Origin: Prostheceraeus crozeri
Lineage: Eukaryota > Platyhelminthes > Polycladida > Euryleptidae
Length of the DNA: 64,000 bases
Assembly: GCA_907163375.1 (NCBI GenBank)
Contig: CAJQUW010013637.1
Location: forward strand, 434,001 to 498,000
Direction of reading: 5' to 3'
Below, one piece after another: positions 47,477-60,103 of this stretch. The position numbers were made by a program, and so were the translations under genes. Below the pieces are notes generated by a model. The model saw only the letters and a list, made by a program, of their open reading frames with translations, did no database searches and was not told the DNA's origin. Numbering within the stretch: position 1 is the stretch's first letter; every line of letters starts with the position of its first letter.

Positions 47477-47821
47477 TTTCAGCTGTCGCTTAATTGATAC
47501 GTTGATATGCAACAACTCAAATTTCTTCGAAAAAAAGTTGAATGCAAACCGAAGTTTTAGCTGCGGAATCCGCAAATGCAATGTGATCAGATTGTTCAAA
47601 GGGGAATCAGGTATAACCGTTGAGGATGAAAATCCTGACGGAAAAATCGCAATGCTCACAGCACTGATGATCATGCTTGTCGTCAAATTCTTAACACTTA
47701 TCAATTGCACGTTTTCCAATTGTTGGCAAGGCTTAGGAGTGAAGGTGCCGAGCAGCCTGTTGTGCAGTCCTTCATCTTGATCAGCAATTCTAGATATTTT
47801 AAGCCAGTTTGGGCCATTCCG

Positions 47822-47868
47822 AGCCGCACTGATGAGCCCTTGTAGTGCGAAACGCAGCGTCTGCGGCT
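47822..47868 (+). ncRNA. Type I hammerhead ribozyme motif
   Basis: All conserved core parts occur in order. Helix I is AGCCGCA (47,822-47,828) pairing with TGCGGCT (47,862-47,868), 7 of 7. The core CTGATGA is at 47,829-47,835. Helix II is GCCCT/AGTGC around loop TGT, with one C-T mismatch. GAAA is at 47,849-47,852. Helix III is ACG/CGT with loop CAG. The cleavage triplet GTC ends at 47,861. Open helix I and a very short helix III are the form known from animal retrozymes, Penelope-like elements and short interspersed repeats. Self-cleavage would fall after C47,861. No second copy nearby and no reverse transcriptase of Penelope type were seen. The helix II mismatch may weaken it. Confidence 0.75.
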
Positions 47869-49366
47869 GTCAAGGAATTTTCGTGCATAATTTGTTTAAG
47901 TCTGAGGACATCTTACTATTTTGAAATATATTAATCGATATGCTTGAACGTTCCTCGATTACGAATTCCACTGCTATGCTACATGTGGAGAAATATTGTA
48001 TCCATTTGATCAACTTTATTCTAACGATGACGGTCGATTGGTGATTTGATATTTGACAGTAGGCTTGCCATCTACCGCCTAAGGTTACCTGCTGTGGTTT
48101 GATAAGAGGATTGAAGGGTTTGCGATTGAGCTTAAGATCAAGTTATTCGAGTGGGGCCCTGCACATTTATCATGCACAGACTCAATGACACTACATCTAA
48201 TTAGCAATACAAATGAAACAAAATAAAATATGCGATGAAATATAATATTGGGAAAATGATTTGAAAATTCATTACGATGATAATGAACTAATAAAGCAAA
48301 AAATTGAAATGAATAAGAAAGCAAATGAGTAAGATATTAAGTTATAAAAATATGTATAATCGAAATCTGCCTCTACCAGTCACCATTGACAGTTCGGAAC
48401 GACCGTGATTCGGACAATGTGATTTTCTCATACAATCAGCACATCACTAAGAAGCTAACGCAAATCGCTGCACTGTCATCTAAAATAACTATTCATCAAA
48501 TATTTCTTAAGGAACTGTCAAATGAGTGGAAAACGCAACCTAATGGGCGGTGCGCCGTTCTGAATCTGTCTTCAGTTTAGTGGGTAGAGTTAATTTAATA
48601 TTCAGTTCTATTTGCGCAACAGTCATAAATTGCATGGAATACATACGCATTCGGAAGCGATTTGCATAGAAAAAAATTACCCCAGTATTTTCACATATAT
48701 ACTTATGTCTTTTAAGGTGAATGCACATTTATTTCTACAAATGGATTGTGCGCGATGACCGTTGTTAAATAATGGAAATAGAACCATATAATAATCACCC
48801 CTTTTCAAAACATTTTGCTGAGAGATTTCATTCAAGGAAGGTTCATTGTCATTGTCAATCTTTGTTTTTAGATTAACTTCTGCCATTTCATTTTATGCCA
48901 ACTTCATATTTGAAAGAAATTCTGTCGAGATACCTCTGTTGTTCAATGCCTAAAGTGATCGATAATATTAGCTTATCTCATTAAGAATTGTCATTTATTC
49001 CGCATGTTATGTAAATCATGACAACCAAACGAATGTTGCTTAAATCTAGCATCACATGAAATCTAAAATATTCACCATGTGGATAGCGCCACAAACATCG
49101 TTATCTCCGAATAAACAGACTTACAGATTTTGCGTAATCGAGGGATTCCTAGTGCATGTAATCATGGATAGATTTTGCGTAGATGATGATCTACAGATTG
49201 CTAATTGATAGAAGCCTCTCCAGAATTTCCGAATATAATTGTTTACTCAACATGTCAGAGTTGACATAATCGTCAGAGCAAGATAATGCGAGCCAGATAA
49301 TATCAAACAAATATCTATGATGATCACTTGGGATTGATGCTTTAATATCTGTATGGGTAGCATATA

Positions 49367-50088
49367 GTCCGGCAACCAGAGCATACTCTGCAGGGAACGA
49401 GGCCGAAAATGAGACTTTCACAGAATAATTTACATCCTATGCCTTCTACGAATTTGCGCGTCTGCCGAGTTCTAGTCAGTTCCTCTTCTTGTCAGACACG
49501 ATCAAGGAAAAACACATGTTAATCCAATGGGAGGCAGATTGCAGTTTTTGGTCAAAATGAATTTATCTTTGTTTTCGCCTGTTATGATAAAAATACTCAG
49601 TCAAGAACCATAGTTTTTGACATGGAATGTCTTTAGGTCATTTCTTATCAGGTTCATGAATATTTATCTATGAAACTACATGCATTCAGATTTGACAAGC
49701 CTCCTACTTTCGACAAGCACCAATATGTTGGGCCACTTTATCCACATTGAACCACATTATCGCATATACAGCCGATCAAAAGCATGATAATATCACACAC
49801 ACATGATAGGAAATGACCTGAAGACATTCCATGTCAAAAATAATGACTCTAGACTTGATACTTTCTAGTTTACAAGCGGAAACATAGAAAATGTCATTTT
49901 CGCAAAAAACTGCAATATGCGTCCCATTGGATTTACATGTGTTTTTCTTTGATCGTGTCTGACAAATAGAGGAACTCACTAGAACTCGACAGACGCGCGA
50001 ATTCGTAATGGGTATAGGGTGTACATCATTCTGTAGAAGTCTCATTTTCGGCCTCGTTCCCTGCAGAAACTCGCTCTGGTTGCCGGAC
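49367..50088. mobile_element. Foldback MITE with ~290-bp inverted arms
   Basis: Arms at 49,367-49,655 and about 49,800-50,088 are inverted copies beginning GTCCGGCAACCAGAGC, with roughly 80-85% identity and a spacer of about 145 bp. TA lies on both sides (49,365-49,366 and 50,089-50,090), suggesting a TA target duplication. No transposase is present. Frames such as 49,776-50,045 on the minus strand are by-products of the arms. A non-autonomous foldback element of the Tc1/mariner or a related TA-targeting group fits; arm divergence indicates age. Confidence 0.8.
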
Positions 50089-50090
50089 TA

Positions 50091-51935
50091 ATAATTTATG
50101 TTATTTAATGATTTGTTGCAAATTCCAGCGAAGCTGAACATTGATCGAATGCAGTCACTTCTTTGAATACAAAATTATCCTTCGAGGAGTGTTCCACAGT
50201 ATTTCTTACATCATCTCCGACAATATGATTTCTAATCCATAACTAATCTGATAGCTGGGTTGTTGGAAGCTTTCATGGCATCATCTTCACTTACACTTAT
50301 TTCATCAATCTAGTATGTCTTTCGAACCTACTCTCTTCATTGAACACTCATCAGTGCCAGCATCACCTACTGTTCTGAAGAACGTTGGAGGCCAACAGAA
50401 GAGGTAACTCAGCTTCACGCACTCCAGCATATCTACTTTTCTGATTCTCGACGTCGAATGTATCCTCAACAAGCTTCTACTAGACCAGTATTCATAATTG
50501 TCCACTACCTTTTTATCAGATTTCTCCAATGCCTTGTGTTAAGATCCTTATACATGTACAATGTGCATGCAATGTACAACAGAATAAGCAAATGCTTCCA
50601 TTAGTCGTACACTTGCCGTCCGCTTATCGAAGACAACTGAGAATAGCAGTACCGATGCACAGTTCGATTTGCTGATACTACGCCAACCTCCACGGTCTTT
50701 CTGCACTGTTTCTGCTGATAGATGTAGCCTCATCTAATCCCCATCCGCTCAAAGCGTTGCTCCTTGTCTACATGTGGACTGTCTACACGGTTATTGATAT
50801 GATCGGTATTACCAACGTCTGATATGGCAAAGCAGCGCTTGAAAGAAAAAATCAGTGCAATCAAAAGATGTGCAAGATGTGCTTCTTTCATACTTTTTTG
50901 TATTGTGATCTTTTCTTCATGCTGCTCAAAAAATGTCTAATTATCCATTGAAAATGACGCACATTGTTCATTCACTGTAATGTATCCCAGGTTGGTGTGA
51001 CATTCGCAGTATTGTTTACCGAGTTTGATAATTAAATGCCTTCTCTGAAGTTAACTATCATAAATAACTTTTACCTTGTCAGATTATTTCAAAACAATGA
51101 CTTCCCGGCTTTCTGACTTCGCAGCCATGACTCGATCCACGACTCTACCTGTCATACAGCAACGTATAACATATGTTTCACAACTTGTCACACAATTTAT
51201 CTGCTGAGACATATGACTCTGTTAGAAGTAAACTGTTTCCACAGAAATGTTCACATGCTCATGAAGTCACGAAGTTAAAATTTGTTTAAATGTGTAATGA
51301 AACAAAATTTTAAAACCCCGAGTGTGATCATCAAGCTTGCCGGTACTATTTGAAACAACACCGAGTGAACAAATAATTAAGAAAAGTGGAGTTGGACTTC
51401 CAAAAATTAGGTCTGAGTATCATTTCGTGATGCACATTTGAACTTACATGGATGAAACTTCCTGTATTTCGAAGTAGAATGAATAATTTCTAAGTAGAAA
51501 TAAATTAGAATAATAATAATAATAAAGTAGACTGTAATTTCGGCTCCCCTGAAGCTGGCTGTGACAGCCGAAATATTGGGCGCTTATAAGAAAAACAATA
51601 TACACTATATAATAATTGATAACATATATTGTAGCTTTGGCTCTCCTTCTATCATTCCTGTAATTCATCTATCGTCTTCATTATTTCTTCATATTCTTCA
51701 TCATTCTTCAATATCGTCTAATTCACATAAGATATGACACTCGCTAAGTTTCATGTTCATTTTTTGCCGTGTCCTGTTTTAATTTAATGTAACCTGCTTG
51801 ACCATAAAATGTTTTTCTTTCAGCTTTTCCCAGTCTTTAAAGTGCAATAACTATAAGATGGAAAAGAGACATAATTAGAAATGATAATTCTACAAAGAAA
51901 TTGCCAATGTTCACATAGGATAGCAAAATTTAAAT
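50091..51935. other. No gene recognised; one small hairpin and a trinucleotide run
   Basis: About 1.8 kb of AT-rich DNA. Minus-strand frames at 50,305-50,529 and 50,548-50,733 have no clear domain. A short AAT run lies near 51,510-51,525. Next to it, TTTCGGCT...AGCCGAAA brackets CCTGAAGCTGGCTGTGACAG (51,537-51,578), a hairpin that has a GGCTG/CAGCC stem followed by GAAA. It resembles a decayed hammerhead-like or element-end hairpin, but the core CTGANGA is not kept. Confidence 0.4.
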
Positions 51936-52710
51936 CAGGGGTGTCCAAAATATGGCCCGCGGGCCAACTCTGGCCCGCGACGATAGATCGGCAAGTGATG
52001 GTCAGATTAATATCTGTGTTTGATGAATTCCCTGGCTCAGTTTCTAGTTTAAATTTTGCTACTCATTATATTGTTAGTAATATGTTTACGACCTATGAAA
52101 CTCGAAACGTTCATATCAATCAATCGTTCATATTGATCAATACGTTCATATCAATCAATCGCTCACGGTTCCATCCTCGATTCAATAAGAGCTCATCGAT
52201 TTACAATGCTCTGAATTTCAAAAAACCCAATACCAAAGGAAATCGCTGTTGAAATTTTATGCTGATCTCGACAATACCAAGTTTTTAAATCTGAAACAGC
52301 ATGCCAAGAAAATTGGCTGTCTTTTCCGAAGTACCTACATTTGCGAGAAAATGTTTTCGGTAACGAAACTTAATGAAAGTAAATTACGTTCAAAACTCAC
52401 TGATGACCATTTGCAGGATATACGCCGAACGTCGACAACTAGTTTTACGCCAGATGTAAAGAAACTTTCTGTTGTGAAAAATGTCATGTTTCACATTAAA
52501 GAATTATCCACTGATTTAGCTTGAAGCTTTGTCTAACATACCTATGCTACAATGGAACCCATTCGAAATACAATTGATTACACTGAATATATGCTTCTGA
52601 AACAATTCTCATGTACTGTATAGTAAAGTGTATAATCTTATTTTCTTTGGCCCGCACGGAGGTTGAAACTTGATATTTGGCCCGCCTGAAAATGTAATTG
52701 GACATCCCTG
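51936..52710 (+). mobile_element. hAT transposon remnant with CAGGGGTGTCC ends
   Basis: Ends CAGGGGTGTCCAAAA and, reverse complemented, CAGGGATGTCCAATT, with GGCCCGC repeats just inside both ends. The flanks ATTTAAAT and ATTTAAGC look like a diverged 8-bp duplication. This end type is common among Charlie-like hAT elements of animals. Only 775 bp long, it keeps the last part of the transposase and is an internally deleted copy. Confidence 0.8.
52249..52524 (+). pseudogene. hAT transposase C-terminal remnant
   Basis: The frame has LFRSTYICEKMFSVTKLNESKLRSKLTDDHLQDIRRTS, which matches the hAT C-terminal block (CE-FS-K with RS-LTD-HL) seen in the group that includes the domesticated vertebrate EPM2AIP1/GTF2IRD2 proteins. 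About 90 residues remain. Sequence upstream in the element (51,881-52,252) is open in another frame but shows no hAT block, so the gene is truncated by internal deletion. It is not a host gene, because it lies within inverted ends. Confidence 0.7.
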
Positions 52711-53160
52711 ATTTAAGCGCATGATAGCTTCAATTTGGGGCCTAGCAAATTATGCGAATCATGGCTCATAAATTGCACAATATGCCAACATGACAATGTC
52801 TATGAAATTATTAATCACACGCTACACTTGCCCATCATCATAGCGAATTCAAGCGGACATTCCTGTTTTGCTAGACTTTGGACATTTGACAACAACTACT
52901 AAAAAGTCCCTGGGCGGGCGCATCAGTCTGCTGTCGCTGTAACTGAGTTGTTAAAGTTAACAGAGACCGCGAAAACGGAAGCTGTTAAATGGGCGAATAA
53001 ATTGCGACGTTATCCTTCTGTTCCGTCATGCTTCTGTTAAACTTTAACAGTCTCTGTCAAGTTTTTGTCATGATAGATATCTAACTAATCAACTTCGGTA
53101 TTGTACTTAGATTGGCAGAAGCAAGTCACGTGACTTCTTCGTTACCGTCAACGTACCATT

Positions 53161-54095
53161 ATGAACGCAATGTCTCGAAAGCTTTCTCATTCATTTGTGT
53201 GTCTTGTGAGAAGTACGTCTATTGTTGCAATGCCGAAAGCAAAATCGAAAAGGACGGAAAACTATTCGCAGGTAGAAATCCGGTATATCATAGAATTCTA
53301 CACGAAACATAATGCAGTTCTATCAGCAAAATTTTCTTCTAATACATCCCTAGTAAAGAAAAACAGCCTTTATAACGAATTGGTTGAGTCGGTTAACGCC
53401 CTGTCCTCAACAACTCGAACCTTAACGAGTATAAAAGACAAATGGCAAAATCTACAAAGAGGAGTACGGACAAAGGTGGCCAGTTTTATAAGAGAGAAAA
53501 ATAAAGAACGAAAAATTACCGGTAAGTACGATACACAGTTTGATTTTTATTTGAATGCTGGCTTTAATGTTTCTTCTTCTTCAGGTGGTGGAGAACCATT
53601 AATCGATACGACAGCAGATGAGCTCACAATACTCAACGATGAGGAGAAGAAAATATTCATGCTTCTGCCACGTGAATCCATCTTTGGGATTTCAGGTGCG
53701 ACGGAAAGTGGCCAACATTCAATATGTGCTCGATTGATAGACATACCGACGTATCTAATGATGAATCCTCGAATGACGAAAATGAAGATCCAGTTACCCC
53801 AGCAAGAGGATCAACGACAAGCCCTAAACAACGGTCAGAAATAAGGAAGAGATATAGACCAAGATGGGAGTCTGTTCGAAACAGAATGACATCAGAGGAC
53901 TACTATATGAGGATGTGTAAAATTGAGGAGGAGAAACTAGAAGAACAACGCCGTCACAACAAATTCATGGAAGAAATTGCTGTTCAGCATTTAAACGAAA
54001 CGACCCGTCACCATAAGGAGCAAGAGTGTAACATGCGACATGACAGTTTGACGGCAGAACAACCAATGACTTATCAACAGTTACTGAGTATGTAA
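53161..54095 (+). pseudogene. Harbinger Myb/SANT-like protein (frame change or second intron)
   Basis: The start may be 53,161 or, more likely, ATG 53,233 (MPKAKSKRTENYSQVEIRYIIEFY). A trihelix/Myb-like region follows: KKNSLYNELVESVNAL and TSIKDKWQNLQRGVRTKVASFIREKNKERKITG. GTAAGT at 53,522 and TTCTTCTTCAG at 53,584 define a 63-bp intron that keeps the frame. Further on, the acidic stretch SNDESSNDENEDPVTP and a coiled coil (KIEEEKLEEQRRHNKFMEEIAVQHL) lie in a different frame up to 54,095. Either a small frameshift near 53,590-53,720 or a second short intron joins them; the GATTTCAG at 53,695 is a possible acceptor. The role is DNA binding and nuclear import partner of the transposase. Confidence 0.6.
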
Positions 54096-54828
54096 GCCAT
54101 TCCATGTCGCTTGACCTTGATTATTTAGTATAAATATAATTATAAACTTGGATATTTATTGACTTTTAGTATGAATCGTATTATAAATACAATAAAGCGT
54201 TCATGAATTTTTCTGAATTGAACTTACTAGACAATAAAAGGTTTGACTTCCAAATCATAACATGAAGCAAGATTAGCCTAAGAATTTTTAGGCCGTAACA
54301 TTTAATAGTATCCAAAATCGATAAAAATTTGGATATTATAATGACATTGATAAGAATAAAATTGCAGGATCTCCCTTTTCCGTAAGTCAGAGTTATATGT
54401 TTTATAATATTTTGTTGATACTTTTGAGATATCTCTTATGATCTCTAAAAATAACATATTTTTGTAATTTCAAAAAAGTCTATGGTAGATTATAATGTCC
54501 ACTTACTTCTGCAATTTTATTCTAATATGTTCAACAAACTCCCATGTCGAGCAATTAATTTGATAGCCATTGATATGGTTATCTGAATTGAATTTTCAAG
54601 TCGATTGTAATTCTGACGTAAGAATTAAATAATCTGAAGTAAACACGTTAAAATTAAGTTAAAGTAAATAATTTAGGCCTAATACTGCGCTCTACACGTA
54701 ACAACCTTCCGTATGCGATCAGATAAAATTTGCAATATTTTTGTGCATTTATTTAAATTATGAAAACAAAAAGAATTGTAATCTGAACAATTGTCATATT
54801 TTCATTGACATGTTATATAAAAGAGATT

Positions 54829-55911
54829 TTACATAAAAACGTTTTGAATAAGTCGTCCTCTAGTTTGGATACCGCTAGATGTATCGGTCAATTCGAAACT
54901 GCTACCGCTATGTGACTCTTCTGATTCTTCAGATCCTTCAGTCAAAATATAGTTGGACTCGATTTGCCGTTCTACAGCAATATTATGTAAAACACCGCAA
55001 GCCATTATGATTTTTGAAGCTTTCAGTGGTGAAAACATGATGGGTTTAGTTAAACAACGAAATCGAGCCTTAAGTAAACCATTACATCGTTCAATTGTAC
55101 TACGACCTCTTTTATGCGCAGCATTGAACCTCCTTTCTGATGGAGTACACGGGTTCATTAATGGAGTTAATAGCCAATGTGATAAGGGATATGCAGAATC
55201 TCCAAGTAACCATCCTTCAGGCATGTCTGACTCGGTGAACTTTGTCCAAACATTTGAATTACGAACGATAAAAGCGTCGTGAGAGCTACCTGGCCATTTT
55301 GGAGACAAACTATATATTCGCAGCGTTGAGTCACAAACAATTTGACAATTCACTGAGTAAAATCCCTTTCTGTTGACAAAAACCTTTTCGTTGTGTTTAG
55401 GACCAAAGATAGGAATATGGCAGCCATCAATACAACCAATAGTTTTAGGTAATCCACAATACCGGTAGAATCGATCCATCTCTCGTAAAAGATGATCTTC
55501 ATCACCCCAATTAATATACCGATCGTTTATCTTGTTGAGTTCATTTGAAACCGTATGAACACAGTTTCCTGCAGATCGTTCAGAAATCCCATGAATATCA
55601 CCGATCATAGAAAGAAACCCTCCTTGACAGTAATAGCGAAGAGCAGTACATACTTGAATTTCTACTGATAGACTTCGACCGCGATTTGATGCTCGTTCCA
55701 ATGGATGACGCAGAACTTCACATATATCACAAACAACAGCTTTCGGAAATCTGTATCTATCAAAAAAATCTTCATCACTAAGTACGTCGATAGGATTGAT
55801 GCGTGTTTTATACTCTCGATGAGCTCTAGAAAATTGTCCGTCTGCCATCACTCTCCACATGTCACCAGTAGCCCATAAACTCCGTTGTGAAAACGAATGA
55901 CTTGCGACCAC
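54829..55911 (-). CDS. HARBI1-type Harbinger transposase, open
   Basis: An uninterrupted 360-codon frame, the full size of the family. The N-terminal helical region contains EDFFDRYRFPKAVVCDICEVL, RGRSLSVEIQVCTALRYY and GDIHGISERSAG. The DDE nuclease (DDE_Tnp_4) has Asp162 in GCIDGCHIPI, Asp212 in WPGSSHDAFI, the LLGDSAYPL motif with Asp238, and Glu274 in GRSTIERCNGLLKARFRCL. All catalytic residues are in place. An acidic Ser/Glu tail ends the protein. It cuts and pastes the element together with the Myb-like protein encoded at 53,161-54,095. Because that partner may be frame-damaged, full activity of this copy is unsure. Confidence 0.92.
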   Translation of the reverse strand: MVASHSFSQRSLWATGDMWRVMADGQFSRAHREYKTRINPIDVLSDEDFFDRYRFPKAVVCDICEVLRHPLERASNRGRSLSVEIQVCTALRYYCQGGFLSMIGDIHGISERSAGNCVHTVSNELNKINDRYINWGDEDHLLREMDRFYRYCGLPKTIGCIDGCHIPIFGPKHNEKVFVNRKGFYSVNCQIVCDSTLRIYSLSPKWPGSSHDAFIVRNSNVWTKFTESDMPEGWLLGDSAYPLSHWLLTPLMNPCTPSERRFNAAHKRGRSTIERCNGLLKARFRCLTKPIMFSPLKASKIIMACGVLHNIAVERQIESNYILTEGSEESEESHSGSSFELTDTSSGIQTRGRLIQNVFM

Positions 55912-56178
55912 AATTACACGAAAGATTTAAGTTACTCGTAAAATAATGCATTGTCATTGGACAACAGAGGGTTTGACAGAGGGCATAGCCTCTGTAAGAA
56001 AATTCCTCTGACAACAACAGCCTCCGTCAGATAACAGTATACTGATGCATCCAATTTAGTAGTGACTGTTAATCTAGATAACAGCCCCTGTCAAAACAGC
56101 CAACTGATGCGGTGAAAATATGAATAACAGGGGTTGTTAAGATAACAGCGCTGTAACAGCAGACTGATGCCCCCGCCC

Positions 56179-57593
56179 CCTATCTACATTTCAAAATGCT
56201 TCTGAAATTCACACATTTTTTGATGTTCCATGGGTAATGTATCATTGTGTCTTTATATTTTCTTTCTTGCTAACTTATTTGTAGTGCTTCTGTAAAATGT
56301 CTAAATAAATTCATACATTTCCAAGTAAGTTTTCATGAATTCTAACACGTTTAAGGCTAAGTAATGAAATTAACTCTTTAACACGCGAGCGAGGTGGTTA
56401 TTTTAACAGCAGTTTTGGTTATCAAAAGCAATGCAGGACATTGCTCAAGCACTTCATCAATAAAGTTGATCATATCAAAGTCGTGATGCCGATGATCGAA
56501 GCAAAATATTTGGTTTCGGGATAAACCTAGACTGAACACTGTTTACTTTTCTGATTTCATACAATACATTGCATCAAATTGAAATATTCTAACTCCTCAA
56601 GTGATAGCACCACGTAGATAATCTTTTACATCAGTTCCAGAACAGTTTCAATCCTCTTATCGTTCCGAGTTACAATTCAAACTGTAATATATTGCATGCT
56701 GTACAAATTCGGAAATCATCCTAAATCATGCTCCGGACCACAATTCAAACTGTACCAATCCTCTCATCGCTCCTACACACAACGCAAATTGTAATATCAT
56801 TGTATATATCAGTGACGTATTCTCCGTGACTGTGGGACCTTCTGTGAGGACCCATAAATAATTTAAATTTCCAGTATCTATTATGCAAAAAAGCATCATC
56901 AGTCAGTAGCTTTCATCCTGCCTTTGGACTTGATTTGTTTACACAACTTAGCCAGCTTGTCTCAATACCAGATCATGAAACCGCTTGAGCATCAATTGTT
57001 TTTGATTTGATAATTCAGCTTCTAGCTCTTCAAATAGGCCGTCTACACATGCTTTATTCGGCAAACGCTACACTGGTGGCAGTGGTGGGATTGACAACAG
57101 AAACAGCAATAGATGTTACATGTGACGCGGAGGCAAGTGGCGAGGGACTTCGACTGCGATTTTGTGACTAAGCTGAATTGATAGAGCTAGCCGGTAATGC
57201 AGATCAGTCTCCCTGACCATTTACCGAGGCCCGAATCAACTGCAGTTTCTGCCGTTCTAAATAATCCAATTAAGTAGCCAACGTAGTTTGCATCAGTGTG
57301 CGCTCTAATCTCGGGAATTCGCGCATATATGTGACCCACAACACTGAAAATCTATCTCAAGAACGGAACGATTGCCTTTTGAGAATGAATGAATGTTCAA
57401 TGTTCAAAGAGATCCTCAAAAACGTCGCTTAGGAGAACCTAACATCTATCAACAATAGATCGCAACGGGCCTTACAAACTTAACTACATATTAGAATGGC
57501 GTAGCTCATTTGCACAAATTTGCAATATTGCCTTCGAGTCATGACGCACAAATCAGATCGCATATATTTACCATAAAACTAATAATAGACGTG
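56179..57593. other. No gene recognised; a diverged direct repeat
   Basis: About 1.4 kb. CAATCCTCTTATCGTTCC...TTCAAACTGTAATAT near 56,649 and CAATCCTCTCATCGCTCC...GCAAATTGTAATAT near 56,756 are two diverged copies about 107 bp apart. Nothing else that I can name; no frame longer than about 60 codons. Confidence 0.5.
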
Positions 57594-57595
57594 TA

Positions 57596-58997
<1,402 letters not shown>

Positions 58998-60103
58998 TAT
59001 ATTTAGCAGTAAAGCCTCAATAATGGGAATCGTGAGGCATGACAAGCGGTTGCAATTTTACAAAAATGATGAAGACAATTCTCTGTTCGGTATAGGGGAG
59101 ACCGGGGCACTTTGGCCGCCGGGGTAAATTGGCCGACCCACTTTTCTTTCTTCGTTGAAGGTTAAAATAGAAATATTCTGGCATGGTGGTATTAGGCATC
59201 ATAAGGTCTACTAGGGAAAATTTTTGAGCCGTCTCACTTTTATAGTTTCCATCCCAGAGGTCCAAACGTATTTTTGAGCTGAAAAACGCAACTTTTGATT
59301 TCTGGCCAATTGCTGCACAATATTGTCAATTTTGCACAATGGTTAAATCAAACCATGTCTATTTCAACTTGATGGTATCCTTTAAGTGTGTGATGTGTCT
59401 GCACTTTCCCATTGTTCGCTTTAACTGAGCAATTTGAATTTGAAATTTCGTACCTCACCCGGGGCAAGTTTGGCCGGGGGGTCGGGGTAAGTTGGCCGCC
59501 CCGGCCAACTCACCCCGCCTTGTGAAAATCCATCTCAGTATAAATACTTATTCAGCCCAGTAATAACCAACTAAAAGAGGATGCAAATTTCCGATGATCC
59601 TTGGATCGAGAGCACTTTTTAAGGTTGGCTCCCAATGAGTCGTAGTTCGATACACCGTCTAAGCTGCCGGGTGAAATTTGACGTCACAATTATTAACACT
59701 TCTTCTTGCATCAAGAACGGTTGACGTTCATGACGCTGCAATATTTGAAGTCGCATGGACACTGCATCACATACGTCGTCGCAAGGGTGACACGCACGGT
59801 AGAGCAGCAGGCATTGATTGGAAACCGTAAACGAGTTGAAGCGCATCTGCGTGAAGCGTAGGCCAATGAGAGTATGCTATAGCGGATGACGGTGTTACTA
59901 TGTACGACGCGATTACGCGCGATCTATTGGAAACCAGCCTTTAGATACGCTCAATTGGCTGATTCAGAACTTTCCATACTGTTCTGGAACCTGATTGGCG
60001 GATTAGATGACTCTTTGTAGACCAATAACTGCCTGTGTCATTCATTGACTTTGAACGAATACTGACATTTCAGTTTGTCTTCTTAACGCTGCGTGTCTCC
60101 GTC
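58998..60103. other. Left end and 5' region of a pogo-like element
   Basis: From about 59,095 (after TATA) the sequence GGGGAGACCGGGGCACTTTG starts a run of GGGGTAAATTGGCCG-type words, and a second cluster of the same words lies at 59,457-59,520. This end type is usual for pogo/Tigger relatives. The DNA between the clusters and the gene start at 60,104 has no recognised coding. The 75-codon minus-strand frame at 59,619-59,846 is not supported. Confidence 0.55.

Larger units (their letters stand above)
46288..49364. other. AT-rich DNA without a recognised gene
   Basis: About 3 kb with no frame that shows a known domain; frames of 60-110 codons here (for example 47,390-47,719) look like chance. 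It contains R2 repeat copies at 46,667 and 47,420, a 48-bp palindrome at 47,155 and a hammerhead motif at 47,822, listed separately. From about 47,890 to 49,360 I see nothing further. Confidence 0.5.
52912..56178. mobile_element. Nearly complete Harbinger (PIF) transposon
   Basis: Inverted ends, GGGCGGGCGCATCAGTCTG on the left and (reverse complement) GGGCGGGGGCATCAGTCTG on the right. Subterminal regions contain many AACAG and CTCTGTCA-type words in both orientations, for example around 53,035-53,070 and 55,965-56,110. It encodes a Myb-like protein on the plus strand and an open transposase on the minus strand, converging, with about 730 bp of AT-rich DNA between. The exact end bases and 3-bp duplication are uncertain because the outer G runs differ. 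Of the autonomous-type elements here, this is the best preserved. Confidence 0.85.

Noticed and set aside
50305-50733. LINE reverse-transcriptase C-terminal relic on the minus strand
   Set aside because: SRSLLRIHSTSRIRK faintly recalls LINE tails, but no reverse-transcriptase block, tail or second motif supports it.
59619-59846. 75-codon minus-strand frame upstream of the pogo gene
   Set aside because: No domain and no independent support; it lies in the 5' region of the transposon.
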